This document shows, piece by piece, positions 1-9,549 of a DNA stretch of 64,000 bases (the stretch's first letter is position 1; each line of letters begins with the position of its first letter). This DNA comes from an uncultured Lachnospiraceae bacterium. Lineage in GTDB: Bacteria; Bacillota; Clostridia; Lachnospirales; Lachnospiraceae. A model generated the notes under the pieces. The model was not told the DNA's origin. It did no database searches and saw only the letters and a list, made by a program, of their open reading frames with translations. Location of the stretch: contig CANPYY010000001.1 in NCBI GenBank assembly GCA_947588675.1, positions 62,001-126,000 of the forward strand, read 5' to 3'. The position numbers and the translations under genes were made by a program.

Positions 1-1101
1 ATTTCAGGAAACACAAAAACATTAAGCCTGCTTTTACGCTCAGGAATAAATAACGCTATTGCGCTTCTGCTAAGGCGCAATAAAGTAAATCCCACACTTC
101 TGAAACAGGTTATTATTTCATGCAACAATACAATGCAGCATATACTTTTCGGTCTTGACTGCACTCCGCTTTCAGCATATCCTTTTAAATCGCAGAACAC
201 GGTATTTAAAACACGGCAATATAACAGTTTTTTCAATACAGATACTGCGCACGAATCTTTTATGGATAATTGTACGGCGACCATACATACAATAAGCTCT
301 TTTGCCTCATTTATAGGCGGCGACATAGTATCAGGGCTATACAGTCTCGAACCGTTTGAGCCGCAAAAAACTTTTCTGTTTCTGGACTTAGGCACAAATG
401 CGGAAATGGTTTTAGGAACCGGCGCACACATGATATGTACCTCTGCCGCCGCAGGCCCTGCATTTGAAGCAGCAAGCCTTTCCTGCGGATGCGCATATTC
501 TCCCGGAGCAATATACGATATTACCATAAACGCCGCCAAATCCGGAAATTACAATATAAAATACAAAACCATACAAAACAAAATCCCAACCGGAATATGC
601 GGAAGCGGTATATTAAAACTCATCTCACAGATGTTAAATACAGGTATCATTGATTCTTACGGTACCCTTTTGGAAGAATATTCACAGGATGGCTTTTTAG
701 TTGCAAAATCCTCCGGACATAATATCCGTATAACCCAGAAAGATATACGTGAAATCCAGCTTGCTATTTCGGCAATACGTACCGGAATTGACATATTGCT
801 GCAAAAAACAAGTCTTTCTGCCTCTGACATAGATACCGTATATATTTCCGGAAGCTTTGGCTCTGCTCTTAATTTCTATGACATACAAAACTTAAATATT
901 CTGAAACCGGAATGGCTAAACAATCCTGAAACAATAAAAATCTCCGGAAACACGTCTTTAAACGGCGCAATAAAATATTCATACGACAAATTTGCTGATT
1001 TTAAAATAAATAATCTTATATCACGGCTTGAAGAAATTATACTCGCAGGAGATGATTCCTTTAACAGTTTATTTATGGATAATATTAACTTTTCTATTTA
1101 A
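1..1101 (+). CDS. RACo-like / DUF4445 ASKHA-domain protein (corrinoid-protein reductive activator family), 5' truncated by window edge
   Basis: Frame is open from base 1 (ISGNTKTLSLLLRSGINNAIALLLRRNKVNPTLLKQVIISCNNTMQHILFGLD...), so the listed ORF at 133 is an internal Met. Contains FLFLDLGTNAEMVLGTG...CTSAAAGPAFEAA and TGICGSGIL, typical of DUF4445. Confidence 0.8.
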   Translation: MSGNTKTLSLLLRSGINNAIALLLRRNKVNPTLLKQVIISCNNTMQHILFGLDCTPLSAYPFKSQNTVFKTRQYNSFFNTDTAHESFMDNCTATIHTISSFASFIGGDIVSGLYSLEPFEPQKTFLFLDLGTNAEMVLGTGAHMICTSAAAGPAFEAASLSCGCAYSPGAIYDITINAAKSGNYNIKYKTIQNKIPTGICGSGILKLISQMLNTGIIDSYGTLLEEYSQDGFLVAKSSGHNIRITQKDIREIQLAISAIRTGIDILLQKTSLSASDIDTVYISGSFGSALNFYDIQNLNILKPEWLNNPETIKISGNTSLNGAIKYSYDKFADFKINNLISRLEEIILAGDDSFNSLFMDNINFSI

Positions 1102-1555
1102 AAAAAGTTATTCCAGTCATTTTGTAATACAATACATTTGCAATTATTACACCTAAAACAAAAATCAAATCAGCCGCAAAAAAAGCTTTTTTATTATTCA
1201 TATTCTCCCCATATGACGTAATAATATTGTATATTCCATCTATTCCTTCATTATAAAAGGCGTCTTTTATATCTTTAACAAAATCATATACTTCCTTTTT
1301 TGCATATTTAAGCCTCGACGACAAAAAAATTATAAGCTCATAAATCTCCCTGTCGATATCCTTTTTGCATACGCCGTTTTTATTTTTTATAAAACGTATC
1401 TTTCTCCTGTCCGCATCATACTCAATATTTTCTATATTTACGGAAACTTCATTATTAGCATATCTGACGGCGCAGACAGCCTTAAATAATATGTATATAT
1501 CTTTTTCATCAGGCATATTCTGCATGATGAAATCACTAAAACACAGATAACTCAT
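1094..1555 (-). CDS. Hypothetical protein with C-terminal TM segment, last gene of the Tad operon
   Basis: ORF of 153 aa, overlaps the upstream TadE-like gene by 4 nt (coupling); hydrophobic C-terminus FAADLIFVLGVIIANVLYY. Confidence 0.55.
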   Translation of the reverse strand: MSYLCFSDFIMQNMPDEKDIYILFKAVCAVRYANNEVSVNIENIEYDADRRKIRFIKNKNGVCKKDIDREIYELIIFLSSRLKYAKKEVYDFVKDIKDAFYNEGIDGIYNIITSYGENMNNKKAFFAADLIFVLGVIIANVLYYKMTGITFFK

Positions 1556-1956
1556 TTTTCTGCTATTTTAATCCCCCTTATTATATTGCTGTAATCAGCA
1601 ATATAATATCTGCTTTCAATATTAAAGTCATCAAACATCTTTATACTGCATTTAAGCTTCGCATTGACAGTAATATTCATACTTCCGTACTTTACACGAA
1701 TACCTTCCATATTGCATACAAACAAATGATTTAAACACCTTTTTTCCAAAGCCGCTTCTGCTTTCTCCTCATATTCCTGCGCATTACATTTTACAGTATT
1801 ACCGCATTTTCTGCTTTCTTCTGCAATTTTACCTATCTCCATATACACATATGCCCTGTCATGCATGACAAACACCGTATATATAAGCACAATTATTATC
1901 ATTACACACATAGGAATAATCAATGCCGCCTCTACGGTAAGCGATGCCCTTTTCAT
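1552..1956 (-). CDS. TadE-like pseudopilin
   Basis: N-terminal MKRASLTVEAALIIPMCVMIIIVLIYTVF matches the TadE-type class III signal and hydrophobic helix. Confidence 0.8.
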   Translation of the reverse strand: MKRASLTVEAALIIPMCVMIIIVLIYTVFVMHDRAYVYMEIGKIAEESRKCGNTVKCNAQEYEEKAEAALEKRCLNHLFVCNMEGIRVKYGSMNITVNAKLKCSIKMFDDFNIESRYYIADYSNIIRGIKIAEK

Positions 1957-1965
1957 AAAAACCTC

Positions 1966-2676
1966 CTAACCACACTTACTGCATACTCTCCTGTCATATA
2001 CCTCGTTTAACTTTACAGCCATTACATTCCTGGATATGGCTGTACATGTATCGGTAATATGATAGTGATTACCATATCGCGATATATACACCACCTTATC
2101 CGGTCCGGTAATATCATAATTTTTTCCAATACATTTCGTACACCTTCTGTACTTACTCCCGCTTTTATTTCTTTTATACCCGATATCCGAATATAAAACC
2201 TTTTCTGTGCTCACCTTAATATATGTACATGCGCTGTTTCTGTGGTATACGCTTCCATTTGCAGTTATATATACAATCTCCGAATCTTCTTCATCCGATA
2301 TATAATCCACTCCGGTAAAACGCCTCATATATACGCCCTGTTTTAACTTCAACTTAACAAGCGACAGCACCGGACATTCCATTTTCATAAAATAATTTCT
2401 ATAAAGCGTTATTTCTTCTTCATCGTTTTCTTCATGCAAATGCGTATATGATAAAGCAGCCACAGTCCTTGCTTCATTAACAAGTCCCTTTTGTATATTT
2501 TCCGCCGTCGAAAACCACATAATCATATATATAAGCGCAACTACAGAAAAGAAAAACAACGGAAATACAATTGCCGTTTCTACGGTAAGCGACGCTTTTT
2601 TCAATAGTCTGACACCCCTTTTATATATACGGATAAGCAGGTCTGCTGTTCGTTTTCCGTCGGCAAACACATCCAC
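1966..2676 (-). CDS. TadE-like pseudopilin with duplicated His/Cys module at C-terminus
   Basis: KKASLTVETAIVFPLFFFSVVALIYMI pseudopilin helix; C-terminal repeats VYITANGSVYHRNSACTYI...RRCTKC and VYISRYGNHYHITDTCTAI...RRVCSKC. The start may be downstream of the listed Met. Confidence 0.75.
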   Translation of the reverse strand: MDVFADGKRTADLLIRIYKRGVRLLKKASLTVETAIVFPLFFFSVVALIYMIMWFSTAENIQKGLVNEARTVAALSYTHLHEENDEEEITLYRNYFMKMECPVLSLVKLKLKQGVYMRRFTGVDYISDEEDSEIVYITANGSVYHRNSACTYIKVSTEKVLYSDIGYKRNKSGSKYRRCTKCIGKNYDITGPDKVVYISRYGNHYHITDTCTAISRNVMAVKLNEVYDRRVCSKCG

Positions 2677-2733
2677 CTAAAGATATAAATATTAATAATC
2701 TCCTGCTTATCCGCATAAATCTGCATATATTAT

Positions 2734-4695
2734 TTATCTGTAATAATACTCTGTTTCTGACTCACAATAATATGGATAATTACACTCTATATACAGCTTT
2801 GCGCCATATGCTGCATTTTGAAACGAGAATAGATTTGAATATGCAAGCTTCATATTATACTGTATAATATCCATGCTTCTGCAAAGACATTTTTTCTTTC
2901 CCGACATACTCAAAAACAAATTCAGAAAATCAGAATACTTTGCGCCGGATTTATAGTTAATCCTTTCTGCCTTTTCGCTTATAAGTTTTTTATTAAACAG
3001 CGGTATTTCATGATATTCTATGTTCAGATTATCTTTCTTTTTTAAATAAGGTATTTTCTTTCCATTAAGCAGCGCGCTTACATCGACACAGGCATCTTCA
3101 TATGCCCAGCCTGCAAGTATAATATACTGGGTGCATCTTACCAGCGCATCCATCCCGGTAAACCCTACAATGGCTGCTGCCGAAGCATAGGCAAGATTTC
3201 TTTTTTCCCTGTCTGAAATAAGATATGCAAAAGACTCTCCCGTCCTTATAAGAATAATCTTATTTACTACTGACTCAATATTTTCCCTGTCGCTTTTTTT
3301 GCCGCTTATTATGTACTCCTTTTCATACGACAGAGCCTTTTTTGTGTCCGCCTGTTCGCCTGCATTCGTAAAATCGCTGAAATACTCGTTTATGTATAAC
3401 TCAAGGCGTATAATATCGTTAAGATTGGAGAACGAAATATCCGCTTTACATAAGTCCACATAATCGGACAGCTCCTCAGCTTTTTTAAAATCGGGATATA
3501 CGTTATCCTCTTTATCCTCCTCAGATATACCTTCATATATACGCGCCTCGCTTATACATGCTGACGATATTTCACTATCACCTGTAGGGAAAGATACAAT
3601 ACCGGAAGGATTGTTATCCAGATTTTCCACGGGATTATCTTCAGATTTTAAAGATAGCGTACTATAATCAAAATACAAATCCTTTATATGATATCCTTTT
3701 AACGCCGTCATGCACTCCAAAATATTATTTTCTGCATTTTTAAATCCATTAAGTATATCCAGATTTTCACCAAGTTTTTCTTTTATTCCCTTTACATCGC
3801 ATATACAGCTTTTCCGCATTTCATCCGATATATCTCCGTCAATATCCTCTGCAAGTTCATATGCCTGCTTTGTAACCCCGTAAAGTCCATCAACTTTTTT
3901 AAGGAACTTATCAAAGCCCTTATCAGAAATTTCTCCGCTGTCTTTACTCATTTTTTCCAGCTCGGCTGATATATTCCACTTACTGTCTTTTACTGCTTTC
4001 CAGACCTGCGGTGAATCTATCCCTGAAGATGCCTCTGAAATATTTTCCGTAACGCCCGACTTTACATATACTGTTTCGCACTTTATTTTTCCGTTTTTAA
4101 TATATATACCCTCGACCAGCCTGAGAAGTTTAAGTATACGCTCCTGTATATATGCATCCTCCGTTATATTTTCGGTTTCTGAAACCACATCGTCAAGAAT
4201 ACTGTCGCTCTCTGCGTATCCCGAAAATCCTTCGTTTATTTTCTGATACAGCGTATCGGCTGCTTTTTCACCAAGTGTATATACTATTCCATCCGTCATC
4301 TGCTCCATAACATTACCGTATCCGTTATCTGACGCATAATACTTTTCCACTACATCAAACCCGGATGGTTTTAGTTTTAAAAGCCCCGGCATATCTTTCT
4401 GGTTCTTAATAAAATACGAAAGAATATTGGCATCCATCGCATTATTATCACTATCCATGTAATATAAAAGCCTGTAATCCTCAAACAACGGCCTGTAAAA
4501 CTTTCCAAACTCTGACTCCGTTGAAATATCAAGACACCTCTTAATATTTGTCTTTTCCGCCTGATAACAAAGTATAGCGCATACCGCCATAAACAACATC
4601 ATTACAACCATAAATATAAGCGCCAAAAAAACTGTACTGCTGCCCTTTTTTACACATTTATAACCCTTTGCCCTTTTATTCAATAATCTCACCAC
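2734..4695 (-). CDS. DUF5702-like Tad-locus protein (large surface/pseudopilin-associated protein)
   Basis: 653 aa, GTG start; N-terminal KKGSSTVFLALIFMVVMMLFMAVCAILCYQAEKTNIKRCLDISTESEFGKF is typical of DUF5702 proteins near tad genes. Confidence 0.65.
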   Translation of the reverse strand: MVRLLNKRAKGYKCVKKGSSTVFLALIFMVVMMLFMAVCAILCYQAEKTNIKRCLDISTESEFGKFYRPLFEDYRLLYYMDSDNNAMDANILSYFIKNQKDMPGLLKLKPSGFDVVEKYYASDNGYGNVMEQMTDGIVYTLGEKAADTLYQKINEGFSGYAESDSILDDVVSETENITEDAYIQERILKLLRLVEGIYIKNGKIKCETVYVKSGVTENISEASSGIDSPQVWKAVKDSKWNISAELEKMSKDSGEISDKGFDKFLKKVDGLYGVTKQAYELAEDIDGDISDEMRKSCICDVKGIKEKLGENLDILNGFKNAENNILECMTALKGYHIKDLYFDYSTLSLKSEDNPVENLDNNPSGIVSFPTGDSEISSACISEARIYEGISEEDKEDNVYPDFKKAEELSDYVDLCKADISFSNLNDIIRLELYINEYFSDFTNAGEQADTKKALSYEKEYIISGKKSDRENIESVVNKIILIRTGESFAYLISDREKRNLAYASAAAIVGFTGMDALVRCTQYIILAGWAYEDACVDVSALLNGKKIPYLKKKDNLNIEYHEIPLFNKKLISEKAERINYKSGAKYSDFLNLFLSMSGKKKCLCRSMDIIQYNMKLAYSNLFSFQNAAYGAKLYIECNYPYYCESETEYYYR

Positions 4696-4843
4696 TATTT
4701 ACGTCTATATTATTTAAAGCATTATTTACAATAGTGGTTATCTTATCTTTGAATATAAGCACAAGCGCTATAAGTATAACAAGTATCAATATAATTTCCA
4801 CAACACCTATTGCATCCTCATTACTCCAAAATTCTTTTAACAT
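4676..4843 (-). CDS. Flp1-type (type IVb) pilin, 55 aa
   Basis: Manual translation: MLKEFWSNEDAIGVVEIILILVILIALVLIFKDKITTIVNNALNNIDVNSGEIIE*. Preceded by GGAAGGGG; Flp1-like G|xVE + hydrophobic helix. Below the ORF-track length cutoff. Confidence 0.85.
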   Translation of the reverse strand: MLKEFWSNEDAIGVVEIILILVILIALVLIFKDKITTIVNNALNNIDVNSGEIIE

Positions 4844-4859
4844 AATTACCCCTTCCTTC

Positions 4860-6440
4860 TCATAAAGATATAATCGCCGGATACATTATAATTATTAACA
4901 CCAGTATAAACTGTAATATTATCGGGAAAAGAAGTTTGGACGAAGCTTCCTCACCCATACGTTTTATACTTTCCTTTCTCTGACCATAAGCATCAAGCGA
5001 ACTCATATTCAACTGCTCCAATATATATCTGTTTCCCTTTTTCAGATTGTGTACAAGTATTGCGCTAAGCTTCATATATGGTATAAGCCTTATACGCTGC
5101 CCGAATCTTTCATACACTACCGATTCCGGCGTTCCGCTTTTCAATTCCAAAAGCGACTTTTTCATTTCTTCATAAACATAATGCAAACCCGCTTTATTAC
5201 TGCTATTATTTTCCGTATAGTCATTCACAATCTTTTCCCATGCTCTTTTCATACTGCTGCCTGCTCCAATAAGAAGGCATATCCTGTTAATAACATCCGG
5301 ATAATCCAAAATCAACTGTTCATCCCTGTACTTTAATTTTCTATCTACTTCCTTTAATTTCATATACGGTATGGAAACTGCAACCGCTGCCGCAAAAAGC
5401 AATACATAAACAATATTTTTACCGCCGGACAACACGTCTGCCATAACAATTACGCCGGCTGCCGCAAGACCTGTCTTTGCATATGCAAACCATTCATTCC
5501 AGAATCTCCTGCACGCCTCATTCTGCGGAATATCAATGTATACTTTGGCAGCCTTTTTTGATATTTTATCAATAGTCCCGCCAAACCTGCCTTTTTTCAA
5601 TATCCTGTACAATCTGCAGAAATCTCCTGAAAAATGCTTTTTACCTGATGTTTTAATTTCTTTACTGCTTTCAAAGCTCATTATCTTTTTCGCAATATAA
5701 TATGATACTGCATAAATAACCAGACATATTGTCATTACAGCCTGACCGGCAATATTGCCATACATTACATCCATATATCCGGGAGAACATATTCCAAGAT
5801 ATATAAGCATCCCTACAGGCATTATGCACATAATCCTGTATTCCAGCTTTTTTCCTGAAATAAGCGTCCTTATTTCACCCTCTATTTCCCTTCTGTCGTG
5901 TATATTTTCCGCCGTCTGTTTTACTATTGAAATAATATTTCCCCCGCTTTTTCTTGCTACAATAATAATTTCCGAAAATGTATGAATATCGTCAATTCCG
6001 CTCCTTTTAGCAAAATCCATCAGTATACTCTCTATTTTACAGTTAAACTTAATTTTCCTGCATATATTACCTAATTCACAAAGTATATCCCTTTTATCAT
6101 CATAAAGCACAGACAGCTCCTTCTTAGCCTCGTAAAAAGAATTTTCCAGTGAATAACCTGTTATAAGCGCATTGGAAACACTTTCAAGCATTTCTTCAAA
6201 CCCGCACTCCAGCGCCCATTTTCTCTTTTCAATCCTGTTTCTTTTATAACCTTTCACAAATAATACCGACATGGGTACAATAATTGCAACAAATACAAAA
6301 ATGCTCCTGTAAAACAGAAATGATACAATGCCATCTGCAATTGCCGACATAACCAGTACCGCAATAAGTTCATATAACGACATGTTATATCTGTTATAAT
6401 CTACTTCACTGCCCACAAAACACTTCCTTTCTGCGCACAT
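4860..6440 (-). CDS. Fused TadB-TadC (two type II secretion F-like domains in one polypeptide)
   Basis: 526 aa. N-half CGFEEMLESVSNALITGYSLENSFYEAKKEL...ARKSGGNIISIVKQTAENI (TadB-like); C-half YPDVINRICLLIGAGSSMKRAWEKIV...EEASSKLLFPIILQFILVLIIIMYPAII (TadC-like). Confidence 0.8.
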   Translation of the reverse strand: MCAERKCFVGSEVDYNRYNMSLYELIAVLVMSAIADGIVSFLFYRSIFVFVAIIVPMSVLFVKGYKRNRIEKRKWALECGFEEMLESVSNALITGYSLENSFYEAKKELSVLYDDKRDILCELGNICRKIKFNCKIESILMDFAKRSGIDDIHTFSEIIIVARKSGGNIISIVKQTAENIHDRREIEGEIRTLISGKKLEYRIMCIMPVGMLIYLGICSPGYMDVMYGNIAGQAVMTICLVIYAVSYYIAKKIMSFESSKEIKTSGKKHFSGDFCRLYRILKKGRFGGTIDKISKKAAKVYIDIPQNEACRRFWNEWFAYAKTGLAAAGVIVMADVLSGGKNIVYVLLFAAAVAVSIPYMKLKEVDRKLKYRDEQLILDYPDVINRICLLIGAGSSMKRAWEKIVNDYTENNSSNKAGLHYVYEEMKKSLLELKSGTPESVVYERFGQRIRLIPYMKLSAILVHNLKKGNRYILEQLNMSSLDAYGQRKESIKRMGEEASSKLLFPIILQFILVLIIIMYPAIISL

Positions 6441-7648
6441 CCCGCCATCTGCCTTTCATACAGCTTATATGTTTTTTCCATAGCATTATCCGTCCTTACA
6501 AGCATTCCTGACTTATGCTCTTTTACGTCATTCCTATATCTGTACAACTGATTAAGCTGCAGGTCATTTTCTTTGTATATTACTTCCGATATATCAAACA
6601 CCTTTCGTGTTCCGTCGGATAGCCTGCCCAGATGAATCAGAATATCTAACGCTGAGCCTATTTGCCGTCTTACTGCTCCTGCAGGTATATCGCTTGCAAT
6701 AAGCACAAGCGTTTCAAGCCTGCTTATCATATCCTTCGGACTATTCGCATGTCCCGTGGAAATACTTCCGTCATGTCCTGTATTCATTGCCTGAAGCATA
6801 TCAAGCGCCTCCGCGCCTCTTACTTCGCCAACAATTATCCTGTCCGGTCTCATCCTCAAACTTGTTTTTATAAGTTCTCTTATAGTAACTTCATTTCTGC
6901 CTTCAAAATTAGCATTACGCGTTTCAAGCCTTACAAGATTTTCAATTCCCTGTATTTTAAGCTCCGCAGAATCTTCTATCGTAACCACTCTTTCACGTTT
7001 CGGTATATAATTTGAAAGCGCATTTAAAAAAGTTGTCTTTCCGCTCCCGGTTCCTCCGGATATGAAAATATTGTATCTGGCTTTAACAATATTTTTCAGA
7101 AAATCTGCAGCATCCTTAGTAAGCGTATTTAATCTGACCAGCTTTTCCAGAGTATAATCCTGTTTCGGAAACTTCCTTATTGTAACTATTGGTCCGTCTA
7201 TCGCTACAGGCGGCATGACAACATTTACACGCGAGCCGTCCGGCAGTCTTACGTCAACAATTGGAACAGACTCATTCACAATCCTGTTGTGCCCTGACAC
7301 AATATGCTGTATAACATCGGTCAGTTTTTCAACGGATTCAAATACTTTTTTATATCTGTACATCTCGTTATTTTTCTCGTAAAATATGTCGCACGCCCCA
7401 TTAATCATAATATCGGTAATGTCATCGTCCTCCAGAAGTTCAGATAAAATATCATAACCTGTAAGGGAATGTATAATATTACGTTTTAACCTGAGCTTTT
7501 CCTGAACGGGTACATAGTACGGATAATTTATAATTTCATCATCAATACATTCCAGAAGCCCTGCATCGTCATACGCCTCTTTTTCCCCAATGTCCTTTAA
7601 CACACGTTCGCTTATGACATTTTTAAGTAACAATATTTCATTTTTCAT
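6401..7648 (-). CDS. tadA: TadA/CpaF-family secretion ATPase
   Basis: Walker A GGTGSGKTTFLNAL, EDSAELKI, RMRPDRIIVGEVRGAEALDMLQAMNTGHDGSISTGHANSP. Confidence 0.93.
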   Translation of the reverse strand: MKNEILLLKNVISERVLKDIGEKEAYDDAGLLECIDDEIINYPYYVPVQEKLRLKRNIIHSLTGYDILSELLEDDDITDIMINGACDIFYEKNNEMYRYKKVFESVEKLTDVIQHIVSGHNRIVNESVPIVDVRLPDGSRVNVVMPPVAIDGPIVTIRKFPKQDYTLEKLVRLNTLTKDAADFLKNIVKARYNIFISGGTGSGKTTFLNALSNYIPKRERVVTIEDSAELKIQGIENLVRLETRNANFEGRNEVTIRELIKTSLRMRPDRIIVGEVRGAEALDMLQAMNTGHDGSISTGHANSPKDMISRLETLVLIASDIPAGAVRRQIGSALDILIHLGRLSDGTRKVFDISEVIYKENDLQLNQLYRYRNDVKEHKSGMLVRTDNAMEKTYKLYERQMAGCAQKGSVLWAVK

Positions 7649-8579
7649 AACTTACCCATTTACTTCTCATATCCTGTCTTTCACTCCACCAGGCGGGAAG
7701 CTGTATTACCTTAATATCATTAATAAGCTGCTCACGTCCGTATACAGCCATGTCATGCCAAAGATGCTTTATTCTCATACTTCTTTCATCCATTACAGGC
7801 ATATGTATATCATTGCAATGCGCAAGAACGTCATAAACCGAATCACCCATAAACCCGGCATCAATAACAATCATGTCAAACTCATCAATAGCATCTATAC
7901 ATTCAAACAGCCTGTCCACATCATCCGATGAAATATCATACAAATCCCTGTAATGCTTTACTCCTGAAACAGATTTGTAACCCTCCTCATCATTAAGCAT
8001 TGCAAGAAGCCTGTATGAAGCAGATTTACTGCTTTCATGAATATAGTATATAAGCTCGCTTATCCCTTCCTTTATTTCACAGTCATGCTCTGTAAGCTCT
8101 GCCAGATTAATATAAAGTACCTTTTTCGTTCTTCCATATACTGCTGCAAGTTCACGCGCATACTGTTCCCTCTGTTCAGAAAAACAAGGTGAAAATATCC
8201 CCAGTACATAAAGGTTTTTATTGCCCGAACATTTATATAACTTACCCTCATCTTCTTCCGCAAATATGCCGTATATCTGTTTAATAATAGTATCTATACG
8301 CTGAAATTTATATACATAGGTATATTCGCTTTCTCCAACGTACTTTTCTTCTGAAAGTATTGCAACCTTTGATTTGTACAATAATTTTTCATGACCTGCA
8401 AACGCCGCATCTAACAATATTAAATCCACATGATTGTTTTTTTCATACCTGTCAAGCGCTTCCTTAGTATCAAATGTCTTTACCAGCATCCGTCCGCCTT
8501 CATTTCTAATGCAATAATCAGAAAACGCAGTAAGATAACGCTTGTCCTTTATACACAGAGAAACTATTCTTCTGCCCAT
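7638..8579 (-). CDS. TadZ/CpaE-like localisation protein with degenerate ATPase motif
   Basis: Position between prepilin peptidase and tadA; receiver-like N-terminus (VDLILLDAAF), MinD-like strand LYVLGIFSP...KKVLYINLAEL without a GKT/S P-loop. Confidence 0.65.
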   Translation of the reverse strand: MGRRIVSLCIKDKRYLTAFSDYCIRNEGGRMLVKTFDTKEALDRYEKNNHVDLILLDAAFAGHEKLLYKSKVAILSEEKYVGESEYTYVYKFQRIDTIIKQIYGIFAEEDEGKLYKCSGNKNLYVLGIFSPCFSEQREQYARELAAVYGRTKKVLYINLAELTEHDCEIKEGISELIYYIHESSKSASYRLLAMLNDEEGYKSVSGVKHYRDLYDISSDDVDRLFECIDAIDEFDMIVIDAGFMGDSVYDVLAHCNDIHMPVMDERSMRIKHLWHDMAVYGREQLINDIKVIQLPAWWSERQDMRSKWVSYEK

Positions 8580-8610
8580 AAATCACACTCCTTCTCCAAT
8601 TAAACCAACT

Positions 8611-9135
8611 TCAGATAAACCATCCGCAATAAACAGTAAAAAAACTTAAACCAATTGCTGCAGTAAAAGGAATTGCCGCATCTTTACCGTCACGTTCCCT
8701 GATATAATATGCTCCTATTGTTCCTGTCTTTATAATATTTCTGATATATTCAGCGAAATACTTCATACGATTTTTCAGATATCCAAAACGGATACAACGA
8801 ATAACAGATAATATACCACCGATAAATAGTGCCATAATAAATACTTTTATACTATAAACAGCACCGTAAAAGCCTCCTATAACCGATATAATCTTAATGT
8901 CTGCGGCTCCAATCATTTTAAAATAAAATAATATAAACAATAGAATTAAAGGAACAGATGCTCCAAAAATCCAGTACACAACCCCATATATACCGGAAAC
9001 CCTGATTCGTAAAAGCAGCCCTATGCACCAGCCCAATACAATTAACCTGTTTTCAACTTTAAGATGCATAATATCCTCAAACGCTGCAACTGCCAAAATT
9101 ATAGTAATGCAGCATATACCAAATAATTCTTTCAC
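8611..9135 (-). CDS. A24-family prepilin peptidase (TadV/CpaA-like)
   Basis: AAFEDIMHLKVENRL and MIGAADIKIISVIGGFYG (GxGD-like aspartate motif), polytopic. Confidence 0.82.
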   Translation of the reverse strand: MKELFGICCITIILAVAAFEDIMHLKVENRLIVLGWCIGLLLRIRVSGIYGVVYWIFGASVPLILLFILFYFKMIGAADIKIISVIGGFYGAVYSIKVFIMALFIGGILSVIRCIRFGYLKNRMKYFAEYIRNIIKTGTIGAYYIRERDGKDAAIPFTAAIGLSFFTVYCGWFI

Positions 9136-9200
9136 CTTCTTTCATACACATTTCATATTGTATTACATATGATAGCATGTATTACAATATGTGTCAAGCA

Positions 9201-9419
9201 TTATTTTAAAATATTTGCAATTGCAAATAACGAAGCCACACCCGGTATTCCTAAAACTCCTGAAACAACTGCCGTTACAGGGTTAATTCCAACATATATA
9301 TTATAATCATACATTGCAAAAAGCTTATCGGCTATATATATTAGCAGACATCCTGCCATAAACTGTACACATAAAACCCATATGAATTTTTTTAAAATAT
9401 TAACCGCTTTATTTACCAA
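9201..9419 (-). CDS. bofA: Pro-sigma-K processing inhibitor BofA family protein
   Basis: C-terminal YVGINPVTAVVSGVLGIPGVASLFAIANIL is the BofA signature; probable TTG start at 9419 preceded by AGGGGTG. Upstream part of the 147-aa ORF is not BofA-like. Confidence 0.75.
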   Translation of the reverse strand: MVNKAVNILKKFIWVLCVQFMAGCLLIYIADKLFAMYDYNIYVGINPVTAVVSGVLGIPGVASLFAIANILK

Positions 9420-9549
9420 ATAATCACCCCTGCATTTTAAACATGTTTCTGCTATAAATATAATTATTACGCTTTTTTTGAATTTATGTATAAATCTAGC
9501 AAACATTGGGAATTTTATAAGTATATCAAATATATTGCGGAGGATATAT

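Noticed and set aside
133-1101. ORF-track start at 133 as true start of the first gene
   Set aside because: The frame is open from base 1 and the upstream residues fit the same family, so the gene begins before the window.
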